A DNA stretch of 64,000 nucleotides from Undaria pinnatifida (lineage: Eukaryota > Sar > Phaeophyceae > Laminariales > Alariaceae), in NCBI GenBank assembly GCA_012845835.1, contig JABAKD010000018.1, forward strand, positions 5,945,862-6,009,861, in the 5' to 3' direction. The translations under genes and the position numbers were made by a program. The notes below the pieces were generated by a model. That model had not been told where the DNA came from, made no database searches, and saw nothing but the letters and a program-made list of their open reading frames with translations. Below are positions 53,501 to 61,380 of the stretch, piece by piece; within the stretch, counting starts at the first letter, position 1; every line of letters starts with the position of its first letter.

Positions 53501-56038
53501 ACCTTCCCCCCGTACGGCCTCCGCTAAAACAGGAACGTGTTTAGAGCATATTGGTCCATGGCAACGGTATGGAGCCTGATGAATATGTACTCGGTGGAGA
53601 GAGGGTTTCAGTACGACGCCGTCGTCCTGGCTAGACCAGACGTTTGGTTTCACGTCGATACCGACCTTCCGAGGTAAGAGATTGATCGGCAAACCCTCTC
53701 GTCAGATGTGAGGCATGGTGTTCCGATGACGGATGCGGCGGGAATGTACAAAATCAAGGCTTGAACCCCGGAGAAGGCTCCTAGGTGCCCCCGTATTCAT
53801 TCGTGCTTATCACCCCCTTGCTGTTTCCGCGCGCCGCCTAACGCGATGCATGCACACGGCTTTATCTAACCGCAAGCGCGCGCTCGAGTGGTTCGTCGAG
53901 ACTAAAAACAGGTGTCGTTGTGTTTGGGTGTTGGCGTGATTGGACCTGTTTCATGTACTTGTACGCACAAGATTGTTTTCGCCTCCTCCTGACTCGATAA
54001 CCGTCGCCACCCCTCCTTTGCGACGTCTTGCACTTGCTTGCGCGTTGTGCCGACCGTGGCAAAGAGAAGAAAACAAAGGGTTGAGGCCGCTCGATGCCAA
54101 CGTGGTAGGTAACGTTTGGCATTATCAGACCACTTGAACGCTAGTGCGCAAGTAGTTTTCGACTCGCTCACCGTAGCTCCCCCTCCTTTTCCGCGTCTGC
54201 CTTGCGCGTCACTCCGTATTGCTGTGTACCTACTCGCACGTTGTGCCTGCCATGGATACTTCAACTTCAACTTCAACAATAATGGCTGGCATTTGGCATT
54301 ACTTCAGTCGGAAGTTTCCCCTACCGGAACGAACGGTGTACGTGCCGAGCTTCGGGACGAAAATCCACGCGGGAAAAAGAAAGAACGACCGGTTCGCGTA
54401 CGGCTCCGTAACTGCCATGAGGGTGAGCAACAATGGTGCAAACTTGTGCTTCTGCTGACTTTGGCTTTAGCTTCGTGTCATGTAAGGCGTGGCTCGCGGT
54501 GATTTTGGCAAAACGCGTGGATGGACGATACGAGTAGCCAAGTACATGCATCCAAGGGATAGTACTCGAAAATGGAAGCGGCGGGCCTGCGTTGGGTGAG
54601 CTTGTGAACGTGCAGTGCGCTGATTGTCGTCGACAGCCTCCCCCGTCCGCAATCGTTTGGTGCTCACTATGGGACTTGTTTCATTCTTGCTCAATTGTGT
54701 CAGGTGTTGATGAACCGCATATCTACCTTCATCGACGCGGACGCCGCGCAAATGGGCCCCGAGATTGATTCCGAGATGGTCCTGGGCTTCCACCTCAAGG
54801 CGAACAACATAGCGGTGAGCCTCTCGCTATTTCTTGTCTGCCAACTACTAGTTCAGTTGTTTGCCTTGACCCCCGAGGCTTCCTCCCCACCGGTATTGTT
54901 TTCGTGTGGTTTTGTGGTTTTTGTGCTGCTACGTATAGGTCTTCCTCGTGCTGCGTGAAAGGTGTTTGAGGATCGAGAAGGCCGTAGCGCGCACGACTAT
55001 AGCTGCGCAAGTGCTGCGCTCCCACAGGCTGCTGCTGCGGGTTTTTGCGCCAGTGCGGCCTGTTTGCTCGGGACAGTGCCACTCGGCTAATACACGTCTG
55101 CTGACACGCGTTCGCCATATTTACAATTCCCCCCTTGGGCATGTGGTTGGCTTCTTTTCCTGGCGGTGTCACAAGTTGAAAAGGGGGCATCAAAAACTCT
55201 TGAAAATCAATGAAAACAAGCGATAGTAGTCACCGCGCAAGTAACCTGGCAAGTCACATCGCGCACCCCCAACGAGTTTATAGGTTGTCTGCTACTTTGT
55301 CCGCAAGTATGAGCGACGCTTTGTTTCAATATTAACGTCGAAAGGTTTCTTATGCCGACGTACGGAGTGGTATTTAGAAACGTCAGATGTGAGTTCCACC
55401 GGTTGAGTGGCCGTCGACACTCAACCTAACAAGTTGCGTGATAAGTCGCCCGCGCGTTTTTACATTGGTGTATTACTCATGGTTATGTTACGCCCCAGAA
55501 TCGCGAATCATAGTGCCAAGACGGAACGTCGCTTTGGTTTTGCCGACAGCCGCGGACGATGGACGTCCCGATAACGACATCGTCCCCTTGGATCCCGATT
55601 ATTGTTCACTGACCAACCCCTGATTAGTTAATACATTACTCAGTTGGGTTAATTGTAGCCCCCCTGTAGACTACACGGCTCTGACCGGAAGATAGTGTGT
55701 GTGTTCGTAGATACGGAAACGTTGTACGTATATCGTATTGTGCACCTTATTTACTGTAGTAGTTGACGATTTATCTCCCTGCAGATCATGCTTCTTACAT
55801 TGTACCCACCTCTAGGCGAAACGCTGCTCTTTTTTTTTCTTTTTTCTTTTTCCAACAGGCGCGGACGATGGAATTCCCGATCACGAGGGTGCGTTTGACA
55901 GGCGGCGTGCCCGAACACGACCAAAAGCGAGTGCGGAAACTCTGCCGATCGCGCAACGACCCAATGGCTTGCGAAATGGTGGACCTTGGCTACAACTTCC
56001 CTGTTCCCGAACACGCTGCGAATGGTACTCGGTATTAG
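30034..56038 (+). CDS. Glycosyltransferase-like type II membrane protein, seven exons
   Basis: Exons 30034-30471, 50217-50296, 51137-51244, 53533-53673, 54308-54422, 54704-54814 and 55859-56038 join in phase to 391 codons including the TAG stop (390 residues). All six introns are GT-AG (donors GTATGT, GTGGGT, GTGAGC, GTAAGA, GTGAGC, GTGAGC). Residues 12-18 are a poly-Gln run and about 60-83 a single membrane anchor. The lumenal part starts VAVCFFGLARSLRWTLPSV (102-120), then IFVHTYDLLE, ARPDVWF (242-248) and NDRFAYG (282-288). These motifs are typical of a family of stramenopile proteins that I know as predicted Golgi glycosyltransferases; no substrate can be named. The 19.7-kb first intron is odd, but the in-phase joins, the running sense of the protein and consensus splice sites support it. 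Transcript evidence would settle exon 5, whose acceptor was chosen by phase. Confidence 0.82.
32988..33263. mobile_element. Inverted-repeat element carrying telomere-like repeats
   Basis: Ends are inverted repeats of about 33 bp: GCACGTACGTGCAAGG...TTTTAGA...TTGCACGT at 32988-33021 and its reverse complement at 33231-33263. The outermost 12 bp (GCACGTACGTGC) are themselves palindromic. Inside, 33115-33175, is a degenerate CCCTAA/CCCCAA array. No open frame is credible; Pro/Asn repeats come from the array. Confidence 0.75.
33115..33175. repeat. Interstitial telomere-type repeat (CCCTAA)n
   Basis: About ten tandem hexamers, mostly CCCTAA with CCCCAA and CTCTAA variants. A second short block lies at 33350-33382, and a single GGGTTAGGG-type site near 42565. 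Confidence 0.85.
33765..34045 (+). mobile_element. MITE-like family M (copy 2)
   Basis: Same order of blocks as the 17395 copy: ACAGCTGTCAGATTTTGCCC, GTTGACCCTGATAGCTACAC, GGGGAGTCGCCGACGTCCTA, GCGCGATCGGGGTATCACAC. It ends at GATCTCACCCGCTGAAGTGT. Confidence 0.8.
34073..34180. repeat. Tandem repeat, about 30-bp unit, four copies
   Basis: Repeats of AAAGCACAGCRTCCACGACGGCC. Not coding. Confidence 0.75.
34225..34470. repeat. Tandem repeat, roughly 60-75 bp unit, four copies
   Basis: Core phrases CCCATTTCCAACTCCTAAAA and TCCTAGTCTAACTCCA...GTGTTTT recur four times with small indels. Confidence 0.8.
34720..34910 (+). mobile_element. SINE family A, 5'-truncated copy
   Basis: GCAGTGGGATTGCTGAACCC, ATGCGCGATAAAAAT and AGAAGGGACGACAC match the bodies of the copies at 51475 and 52338. 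The tail is (AAATA)n (34868-34902). The tRNA-like head is missing. Confidence 0.85.
35415..35535 (+). mobile_element. tRNA-derived SINE-like unit 1
   Basis: The head GTCGCCCCGGTGATCTATCT and AGTGGTTACG resembles a tRNA A box; TGGGGGTCGAATCCGACG resembles a B box 60-70 bp on. It ends in a short A-rich tail (CAAAAAATAATAAAT). Confidence 0.6.
35545..35798 (+). mobile_element. tRNA-derived SINE-like unit 2
   Basis: CAACTGGTTAGAGCGCCTAG is a good A-box-like start. A GC-rich body follows and a run of 15 A at 35784-35798. It includes GCTGGATGGAGTC, shared with unit 3 at 35870. Confidence 0.6.
35812..35930 (+). mobile_element. tRNA-derived SINE-like unit 3
   Basis: TCGCCTCGGTTGTCTAGTGG with GTTGATAACC looks like a tRNA 5' half (A box), and GCAGGGGTTCAAATCTCGG like the B box. 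It is interrupted by an extra about 30 bp, so it is not a functional tRNA. Confidence 0.6.
36378..36656. repeat. Compound (TTG)n / (TTGTGG)n / (TTGGTG)n microsatellite
   Basis: Pure TTG blocks alternate with TTC-, TGG- and GGTGTT-containing blocks. The poly-Thr, poly-Leu and poly-Val frames through it are artefacts. Confidence 0.97.
37420..38080. mobile_element. Cluster of head-to-head MITE-like family M copies
   Basis: GATGAGTTTCGACGAAATCT plus TCGATCTCACAGCTGG at 37429-37465 is inverted at 37530-37567 (CCAGCTGCGAGATCGAAG, TTTTCGTCGAAACTCATC). The internal blocks follow in minus orientation to about 37660, then plus orientation from 37690 to 37965, then minus again to 38080 (ACTCCGATCGCGCGTATTAC, GGCGACTCCCCTTGGAACT). 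The cluster is a nest of at least three copies. Confidence 0.8.
38850..39560. other. Repeat-like segment with TATCACACCCC motifs, no gene
   Basis: ACACACAAGGGGGTTTT, ATCAGCGGGGGTGTGTTGAA and TTATCACACCCC (twice near 39460) recall the 26161 inverted-repeat element (ATCACCGGGGGTGTGTTATC). They are likely remnants of related elements. The frame 38931-39440 has no recognisable domain. Confidence 0.45.
40152..40745. mobile_element. Foldback element: 250-bp inverted repeat with 100-bp loop
   Basis: Left arm 40152-40403, right arm 40504-40745. The arms pair almost throughout: CGGGACTCGTTTGAGAGACTGG with CCAGTCTCTCAAATGAGTCCCG, AGCTCACCAAAACGGCAGAT with ATCTGCCGTTTTGGTGAGCT, CGACCACGTCGCTGAAAGTT with AACTTTCAGCGACGTGGTCG. 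The loop is T/A-rich. It has no coding frame. Confidence 0.92.
41345..41500 (-). mobile_element. MITE-like family M (copy, minus)
   Basis: CTCCAGCTATGAGACCCAGG, GATTTCGTCGAA, GTGTGATACGCCAGTCGCGCG and GGTCGGCGACTCCGCG are the reverse complements of the family blocks in reverse order; the copy is diverged. Confidence 0.7.
42127..42332 (-). mobile_element. SINE family B, full-length copy
   Basis: On the minus strand it starts CCGGGGTTGTAACGAGG, then GGACAGCTTACGCC, GCGCCAGCTAGCGTTGGGCT, AACTGAGTTAAATCG, ACACGACGCGTATGAAAATA, GGTGAGCTAAAGCTTTAT, ATCCGCCGGAGGATG and a long poly-A. Together with the 43500 copy it defines the element length at about 200 bp. Confidence 0.88.
43099..43297 (-). mobile_element. 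SINE family B, tail-dimer copy with target-site duplication
   Basis: Two 3' ends in tandem (GGTGAGCTAAAGCTTTATTT ... ATCCGCCGGAGGATA, twice), the inner one followed by an AAATAAAATAAA linker. The whole is flanked by CTGCGCATATC at 43088-43098 and again at 43298-43308, an 11-bp target duplication that fixes both ends. The 5' end is truncated at CGTTGGGCTG. Confidence 0.92.
43500..43697 (-). mobile_element. SINE family B, full-length copy
   Basis: Very similar to the 42127 copy through the 5' end (GGGGTTGTAACGAAGACC). Confidence 0.88.
45590..46255 (+). other. Open stretch of unknown status
   Basis: 221 codons without a known domain. The middle (CHQNDATWFFDDLQQYYERL, 45895-45954) looks more protein-like than the rest. 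It lies inside intron 1; no splice context or homolog is recognised. Confidence 0.15.
47025..47097 (+). mobile_element. SINE family B, 3' fragment
   Basis: GGAAGTGTGGTGAGCTAAAG, then CTTTATTTTTCCCC, ATCCGCCGGAGGAT and a poly-A tail. Confidence 0.88.
47705..47805. repeat. Tandem duplication, about 53-bp unit
   Basis: TGCGCCTATTTTGTCGTCAT...GTACAGGAGG and TGCGCCTATTCTGTCGTCAT...GTGCAGGAGG follow one another. Confidence 0.8.
48817..49440. other. Two adjacent open stretches of unknown nature
   Basis: Plus-strand 48817-49092 (91 codons: EDRVRRLRQSAMTHANHEDM...) and minus-strand 49129-49437 (102 codons: ...GCYLIVDANVKDASTDDVGT...). Both have protein-like composition without simple repeats. They lie in intron 1 and match nothing I recognise; they could be parts of a decayed element. 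Confidence 0.2.
49485..49660. repeat. Dispersed repeat (relative of 8910-9070)
   Basis: GCGATCTGCTCGATC, ACATGTTTCCTGGGTTGGAT, CCTGCACAACATAT and TCTAGATGATCTAATAATGG parallel the 8930-9070 sequence; the last block also resembles 9325-9350. Confidence 0.55.
50217..50296 (+). CDS. Glycosyltransferase-like gene, exon 2
   Basis: 80 bp, residues 147-172 plus two bases of 173 (VNNPRAGETNVKYAPYAEDY...). The acceptor is CCGAAG and the donor GTGGGT. It continues the sense of exon 1 without a gap. Confidence 0.82.
50330..50660. repeat. (GAT)n / (GATTAT)n microsatellite
   Basis: 330 bp of GATGAT, GGTGAT and GATTAT units. It starts about 33 bp after the exon 2 donor in intron 2. The poly-His, poly-Ile and poly-Met frames are artefacts. 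Confidence 0.97.
51137..51244 (+). CDS. Glycosyltransferase-like gene, exon 3
   Basis: 108 bp, residues 174-208 (SLVTNQDEFDRLWPDITEA...). The acceptor follows a T-rich tract ending CAATAG; the donor is GTGAGC. Phase 2 at both ends fits its neighbours. Confidence 0.85.
51475..51776 (+). mobile_element. SINE family A, full-length, tRNA-derived
   Basis: The head CCCGGTGGCGTATGAGG fits a polymerase III A box, and GTGAGTTCGAGCCCC at 51526-51540 the B box. The body contains AGCGCGAGAGCGTGAGTT, GCAGTGGGATTGCTGAACCC and AGAAGGGACGACACCTG, and ends in a run of 12 A. An 18-bp exact direct repeat, CCGTATCGAGCTTTTACA, lies at 51456-51473 and 51801-51818, and may be the target duplication with about 25 extra bases at the 3' side. 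It is inside intron 3. Confidence 0.88.
52013..52222 (+). mobile_element. SINE family B, diverged copy
   Basis: GTAGCAATGGTGACCGCCGG, ACGCCAGCTAGCGCTGG, TGAAATTGACACACACGTG, AGTGAGCTTAAGCTTTACTT and an A-rich tail. Same order as other family B copies but more diverged. It is inside intron 3. Confidence 0.7.
52338..52645 (+). mobile_element. SINE family A, full-length, tRNA-derived
   Basis: The head GTCGCCCCGGTGGCGTATGA and B box GTGAGTTCGAGTCCC are followed by the same body as the 51475 copy, some 860 bp upstream in the same orientation. It is flanked on both sides by the AGTGGGTAGGATTACTTG repeat, so it appears inserted in that minisatellite. Confidence 0.88.
52640..52775. repeat. Minisatellite, GGGTAGGGTTACTTGGTA unit
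   Basis: About six units of 18-25 bp. One similar unit is at 52298-52316, left of the SINE. Confidence 0.8.
53365..53408 (+). other. Pseudo-exon: duplicated splice acceptor before exon 4
   Basis: GTACGGCCCCCGCTCAACCAG then GAACGTAGA closely copies GTACGGCCTCCGCTAAAACAG then GAACGTGTT at the true acceptor of exon 4. A GTATGT donor-like site follows 44 bp on. Including this piece would break the frame, so it is probably not used in the main transcript. Confidence 0.5.
53533..53673 (+). CDS. Glycosyltransferase-like gene, exon 4
   Basis: 141 bp, residues 210-255, including YWSMATVWSLMNMYSVERGF and YDAVVLARPDVWFHVDTDLP. The acceptor is AAACAG and the donor GTAAGA. Confidence 0.87.
54308..54422 (+). 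CDS. Glycosyltransferase-like gene, exon 5
   Basis: 115 bp, residues 256-294, with PERTVYVPSF and KNDRFAYGSVTAMR. The acceptor ACTTCAG was chosen because it is the nearest AG giving the needed phase. The donor is GTGAGC. Confidence 0.75.
54704..54814 (+). CDS. Glycosyltransferase-like gene, exon 6
   Basis: 111 bp, phase 0 at both ends, residues 295-331 (VLMNRISTFIDADAAQMGPE...). The acceptor is TGTCAG and the donor GTGAGC. Confidence 0.85.
55859..56038 (+). CDS. Glycosyltransferase-like gene, terminal exon 7
   Basis: 180 bp including the TAG stop, residues 332-390 (ARTMEFPITRVRLTGG...). It follows a strong pyrimidine tract (TTTTTTTTTCTTTTTTC...CAACAG). Confidence 0.82.
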   Translation, partial: ARTMEFPITRVRLTGGVPEHDQKRVRKLCRSRNDPMACEMVDLGYNFPVPEHAANGTRY

Positions 56039-56175
56039 AACCGCATACTCGTAGTCGTGTTGTGTTTGTTTTAGACCGGTTAGGTTGGCTTGCCCTACAG
56101 GCTTCGAGCTCCTGACCTCTGGTTCTGAACTGGGAGTCGTGGACTGCGTGTGTTGCGTTGAGTAAATTTGCACCG
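56039..56175. other. Presumed 3' untranslated region of the glycosyltransferase-like gene
   Basis: Follows the TAG at 56036-56038. No AATAAA signal was seen close by. The next clear feature is the repeat at 56176. Confidence 0.35.
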
Positions 56176-56730
56176 ACTGTGAATTAGCATAGCACAGACC
56201 GTATGTGTTATGTGCACTAGCGCAGCATAGACCGTGTGTAATATGTGATACCTGTTATAGCACTACACGGACCGTTTCTGCTAGGTACACTAGCGCAGCA
56301 CGGACCGCACGTTATGTGTATGTGAAGTAACACAGGACAGACTGTTTGCGCGTGTGTGTTGTGTGCCGTAGCACATCACGGACCGGGCCGGCGGCAAATG
56401 TCGCACTTTTCAAACTGCCGTGGTCGGTGATTTGAGCCGCGTGTGCTATGGTGAACTATCACGGCATGGGCAGAGGCATACCGTGTGTGTCGCATGAACT
56501 GTCACGGCACCGCGGGCCGGGGGCAGATGCCAGTTGTCGCTCGGCCTTACGTACCGTCGGTGATTCTCGAGCAATGCTGCAACCGTGGACGGTGTGATGT
56601 GAAGTACAGTGGCACGGCACGGGCTTGCCGTGCGTGTTTTTGAACTAGCAACGCACAGGCTAACCGTATGTGTTGTAGCACAGCACGGGTCGGCAGCAGA
56701 CGCTGCTCGTCTTTGACCTTACGTACCGTG
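56176..56730. repeat. Degenerate tandem repeat with CAGCACGGACCGT core
   Basis: Phrases such as TAGCRCAGCAYRGACCGT and GTGTTATGTG recur about every 45-70 bp, and GCACGGCACGGGC variants continue to about 56700. A similar GCACGGC pattern is at 45090-45165. Not coding. Confidence 0.65.
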
Positions 56731-57215
56731 GGTAATTTCGCGAGCCATTTAGCGCGTAGCTCGAGGTCGGTTATCTCCAATAGGGCTTGTGAAAGGCCAG
56801 GCGTCGTTCTTCCGCCCGCGGAAGTGGATATGTTTTGTAGTGAGAAAAATACACGACATTAATTATACAGTCATCGTTGACCCGATGAAAAAATCTGCAG
56901 CAGCAACCTTTGGTGGACGTCAATCAAGCCTACCGTTGATTTGAGTGCTTGTTGCAGAACGTGTATACCCCCCGCCCCCCCCCCGTTACCTTTTTCGTCC
57001 CATTATTTTTTGGCATCGTTTTTTTGCGTGTTTATCTTGCGTATTTTTTTTGCGATTTTGTTGTGCGGTCGTCTCCGCGGGGGGCGAGGTCGACACCGCC
57101 TTGGCGAAAAGTGTTAAGCTGCGGTAAACTGCAGCAGGTGTGCCGCCACCACGACTAGCGAATTTGAAGGGAGGTTTTAGGTAGGACAAGGCAGACCTTA
57201 GCAAATAGTACGAGT
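56731..57215. other. No gene recognised
   Basis: Contains a C run at 56964-56985 and T-rich sequence. Short frames only. Confidence 0.5.
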
Positions 57216-57219
57216 GAAT

Positions 57220-57770
57220 GTACGGTTAAGGTTTCGCTTCGTTTTCGTGCTGGAACGGAGGTACCTACGGTGTTCGTGCCGAAGCAAGGGTACCTTTGTT
57301 TTCGTTCCCAAACGAAGGTGTTATTCTCCTTTGTTTTCGTGGCGAAAAGAAAGGTATCATTTGCCTTCGCTTTCCGTACCCAAACGAAGGTATAGTTCTT
57401 CTTTGTTTTCGTGTCGAAACGGAGGTATCATTGGCCTTCGTTTTCTTGCCCAAACGAAGGTGTTATTTTGTTATTTTTTATTGGAGGACGGAAATCATTT
57501 GTGGCCGAGCTTGATTGCGTACCCGAGGAAGCTAGGCAAGAGCCTTGAACAACATCTAAGGATTTCGTGCCGGCACGAAGGTGCTTTGGTTTTCATGCCC
57601 AAACAAAGGTATCACATTATTTTTCTTTGGCTGGGGGGGGGGGGGGGGGGGTATTACTTGTCGGCCAGCTTGATTGCGGATCCGAGGACAGCAAGCAAGG
57701 GCTTTGAAACAAACTCGACCAGCATGACTGCGGATTCGAGGAAAGCCTTGATAAAAACTAACTCGTACGC
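57220..57770. repeat. Dyad-containing tandem repeat and higher-order duplication
   Basis: From 57225 to 57470 and again at 57565-57615, units with CTTCGTTTTCGTG and CCGAAACGAAGG recur; the two halves are inverted repeats, so each unit can fold. The phrase GCTTGATTGCG...CCGAGGA...GCAAG follows at 57508, 57670 and (GCATGACTGCGGATTCGAGGA) 57722, giving a larger repeat of about 60-160 bp. A long G run is at 57635-57650. The 198-codon frame through this block is repeat-derived. Confidence 0.75.
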
Positions 57771-60700
57771 CCGGGGTGGGTTTAGTAAGATATTTGAGAG
57801 ACGCGGGTGATCGTGTTTGGAACAAATTTCTCCGATGCTCGTTGGTTCTAGTGCTGCTCATGTTAGTACTGGCACGGATTTTGTTTTTGACTACGTGGTC
57901 GCACTTTCTGCCTCGCAGCTTGCGTGCGCGGCAGAGGTTTTTAGATAGAGAGGCGTCTGTTTCTTGCGGTTCGTTGCTAGCACATAGCTTTTGCTCCAAT
58001 TGCTAGCTACCAATTGCTGTTTTCATTTCGGCATGCTTCGCATCTGTGAGTTTTGATCGTTTTCTGAGAGCGCCGCATGAGTAAAATATTGCATTCTTCG
58101 AGAATTTGATGAAAGGGCGGGAGCTACTATAGTCCGCCAAGGTTTCCACGATAATCCCTCTATCTGCTCAAGAGAAGCCGCATGCGCTGGTAGATTGCAG
58201 GGGACAGCAGAGGAGCAAACATGCTTTTCGTTGCGAGTATGGCGACGGTTCGGAAGTACGTGTGAGGAACAATTGTTGAGTGTGGGTGCATTTCGCAGAA
58301 CCGCACTATAGCACTGTTTTTCTTGTCGTGTTGGCCCTGGTCACGATAAGAGCGCGATTAAGGTGGCGGGGGGCGAGATATGCCTGCTGAAACCCGCGTC
58401 GTGCCTTTATTGTGGAGTCAAGAATACGCCTTTCGTTGGCGGCGGGGGGGGGGGAGATTTGCTTGAACAGAGCCCCCATCGTGCTTTTTATGTGGGTTTG
58501 TAGCTCTTGTTATTGAGTCCTTCGTAGGTCGAAACAGGAAGTTAGACGAGTCTCAGCAGTGAATGATAGTCGTTCGCGAGTAGACACGTCTGTGTGAGGC
58601 GTGATGATGATGTCTATGGCAACGAAGCGCTACCGTAAGCGGGGGTGTATGCCAGGCATTCCTCATAACACGCAAGATGGCACACCCCTTGGAACCAATT
58701 TCTGGGACGATTTTTTCCAACACTATGGGGGGGCACACGACGAAACAGGCGGCTTTGGAGAGATTTCGTTGAGGTCCACCCAGATCTGAGAGTAGAAGTA
58801 TCGATCGGCGTTCTTGTTAACACCGTTGTCGAGAAAATCACCTTGGGAATGCATTATTTTTGCGTGTCGTACGGTAGCCTGACTGCTTTGCATATCGTAC
58901 CGTTCGATACTGGATGTGCTCCTTCTGCCGGGAGGTAGTTGTGAGCGTGCTATGGGCGCCTATCATCGAGGGCAACGCGATCATGGAACCAACAGGCCCG
59001 ATTGCGAACATGACTCACCTAAGCCGTCGTACAAGTACGGGAAAACCAAGTGGAGGATCAATTTTTCAGAAAAATCAAAGCAAGATTTGCTTGGCCCTCC
59101 GGGCTTGTTGGCGTAGCATCCGTTGAACCGGTATGTTCTCGAGTAGTACGTAGTAGGAAGACAGCCGGAAGGAGAGGGCGGTTTTAGTTTGTGGTGGTTG
59201 GGTGTTTTGTTTGTCTTTGTCGTGTGAATTCTGGGTGGTATAGTTGGTATCTTTCATCTTATCAGGCCAAGTTTTTCGTTTTTAGTTCCTTCCTGGGATT
59301 TTTTACCGTAACGTTACCTTTTTGAATCGCGTGTTGCATGCGGCACTCTTTCCTCAACAACGAGTGGATAGGCTTTTTGCCAGGCAAGCGACTCGGAATG
59401 ACGCACTATAATAAGAAGGATCGATACACGATAAACGGTGCTATTTGGAGATACATGTTATTAATATTACAATTGGACGTGATAGGTGTTAGATGTCTCC
59501 ACACTTACTTAGAGTACAAATGCTTTTTCGCTTTTGTTCTTTGGGAGGGAGTCGGTGACGGCCAGTGGGGGGAGGGCGGGGGGGGGGGGGGGGCGAGGAG
59601 ACCCACCATTCTGCCGCGAGATAGCCGAAATAGAACAAAAAAAATGATGCGGGTATCGGGAAGAGAGAAGAGAGCTATATCTGACAGGAGGTGGTGCGGA
59701 TAAGCTGCCGGGACAACTTACGTTACGCAACTGTCTGGTTTGTGGGTAGCAGCTACTCTGCGGTATCTTTGTTTGGACGTGCGCGCGGGAAAGGCTACTG
59801 TCCGTTCTTGATGTCACGACACGTGATATTTCTATTCGTCCACAATCAGTCACGTCGTTCCGGAACCGATTCTGAAATCGATTCAGGACCCCTTTAGCAG
59901 TGGCGTCGGTCTTCATGCCTTATATTCTTGTTTTTTTCTTGTTTGCTGACATGGAGCGCATCGTGGGCTGCCGTTGGCAGGCTCAACGCTGGTTATTAGT
60001 GATCGGAAGACGTTATTCAACTTCGCCTAGAGCACAATTTATTTTAAGGGGTCGCGCTGGCCTTACTGTATTTCTACATTTATTTACGTTTCTTAATTTT
60101 TGTTGTGGATAATTTGTCTTTCGTCTTTATGCGGCAGCTATATTTCTTCCAGTATAATAGTGACTTGCGAAACACACCGCAAGAGAATCGTCACACCACC
60201 TGGGTAGCGGTAAACACAAATCGCGAGTTGCGTCTAAGAAATCAACCCCGGGGATGATGAAGACTCATCCCCGTATGTCTGAGCCGTCCAACCTAATGAA
60301 AAACCAGTTAATAGCAAAGCAGCACAGACGATCCTCTCTATTGGACACGTTTTCGAGACCGCGACTGAACGGACCACGCACCGATACTCAGTACGACACA
60401 GACGCAAAGCTACTCAGAGCATTCTTCAGGTTCGTTTTGTTCAGTTTACTGTGAGCACTAGATTCAAGCAGCTATCTCGACGCGAGCAGCACAGCAGCCT
60501 ACCAACATCGACACAACCCAAGGCTACCAAAGCATGCTTCTGCGAAGAAGTGGGTGCAGATGGTCTGTGCGGGCTGCCGTTGTATCTATTGCTACCGCTC
60601 GTGACTCTTGGCCAGGGGACATGTATAGCTGCTGTCGTTCTCCTGGTGTCTCATCTGCAGCCAGTTCCTGTCTATTTTCTTGAAGTTTTCCGGGCGAGAG

Positions 60701-61089
60701 ATCAGAGGCCATCACGACTTGGGGAATAGTATCAAGCTGCTTCTCTCCTACTGGAGAAGGAGTCACAGCAGAGGGCGGAGACGAAAGCTACCCCATCTTA
60801 GCTCGGAGGTTCGTCAATGGGAGCTCTTCCCAGGCTCGGCGGCAAGTTCGCGGCGGGTCTCTCTGAACTCGGCCACATACCCGCCGCAGGACTCATCCCA
60901 AGGCCGGGACGCCCACGGTGGCTCCTTGAGTACGGCAACCTAGGTGGCACGGACTCAGCGGGCGCTGGAAGCTGCGACAGCGATGACGCTCCAGCGCAAG
61001 CGACGCCTCCAGCAGACGCAGCGAGACATCGCGGAGGCCGAGAGGGCGGAGAAGAGCGAAATTGCGGCGGCAGTGACGGCGTAAGAAGC
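57771..61089. other. No gene with support; weak protein-like fragments only
   Basis: G runs at 58441-58454 and 59576-59594. On the minus strand near 58750-58835 the fragment ADRYFYSQIWVDLNEI is protein-like, and on the plus strand near 59000-59115 the fragment KYGKTKWRINFSEKSKQ. Neither extends in frame with splice sites I could pair, and no family is recognised. Confidence 0.3.
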
Positions 61090-61280
61090 CCTACACCGCA
61101 GCAATTGGGCAGCTGCGACGGGAGCCACCGCGACCCCCCGCCTCCGACACGCCAGCAGGGCATCAACTCGCGGTCGAACCGACCTGGGGACGCTGCCTTC
61201 GACGGGAGCTACCGCAAGCTCCCCGCCTCCGACACGCCAGCAAGTCATCAACTCGCGGTCGAACCGACCGGGGGACGCTG
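61090..61280. repeat. Tandem duplication, about 84-bp unit
   Basis: CGACGGGAGC...CCGCCTCCGACACGCCAGCA...CATCAACTCGCGGTCGAACC occurs twice in tandem (from about 61115 and 61198). Confidence 0.85.
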
Positions 61281-61380
61281 ACTTCTTCGAACGCAGTGTC
61301 CACCATATGGCCTCTGTGCTGAGAAAGGAATTCACCACCGCGTTGGGGACCTCGGTCGTGGCCAAGGCATCCGCCCTCCT

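Noticed and set aside
54939-54961. An extra small exon of the glycosyltransferase-like gene (VFLVLRE...)
   Set aside because: It follows an AG and is in phase 0 at its start, but its 23-bp length would break phase, and exon 6 joins exon 7 with better sense without it.
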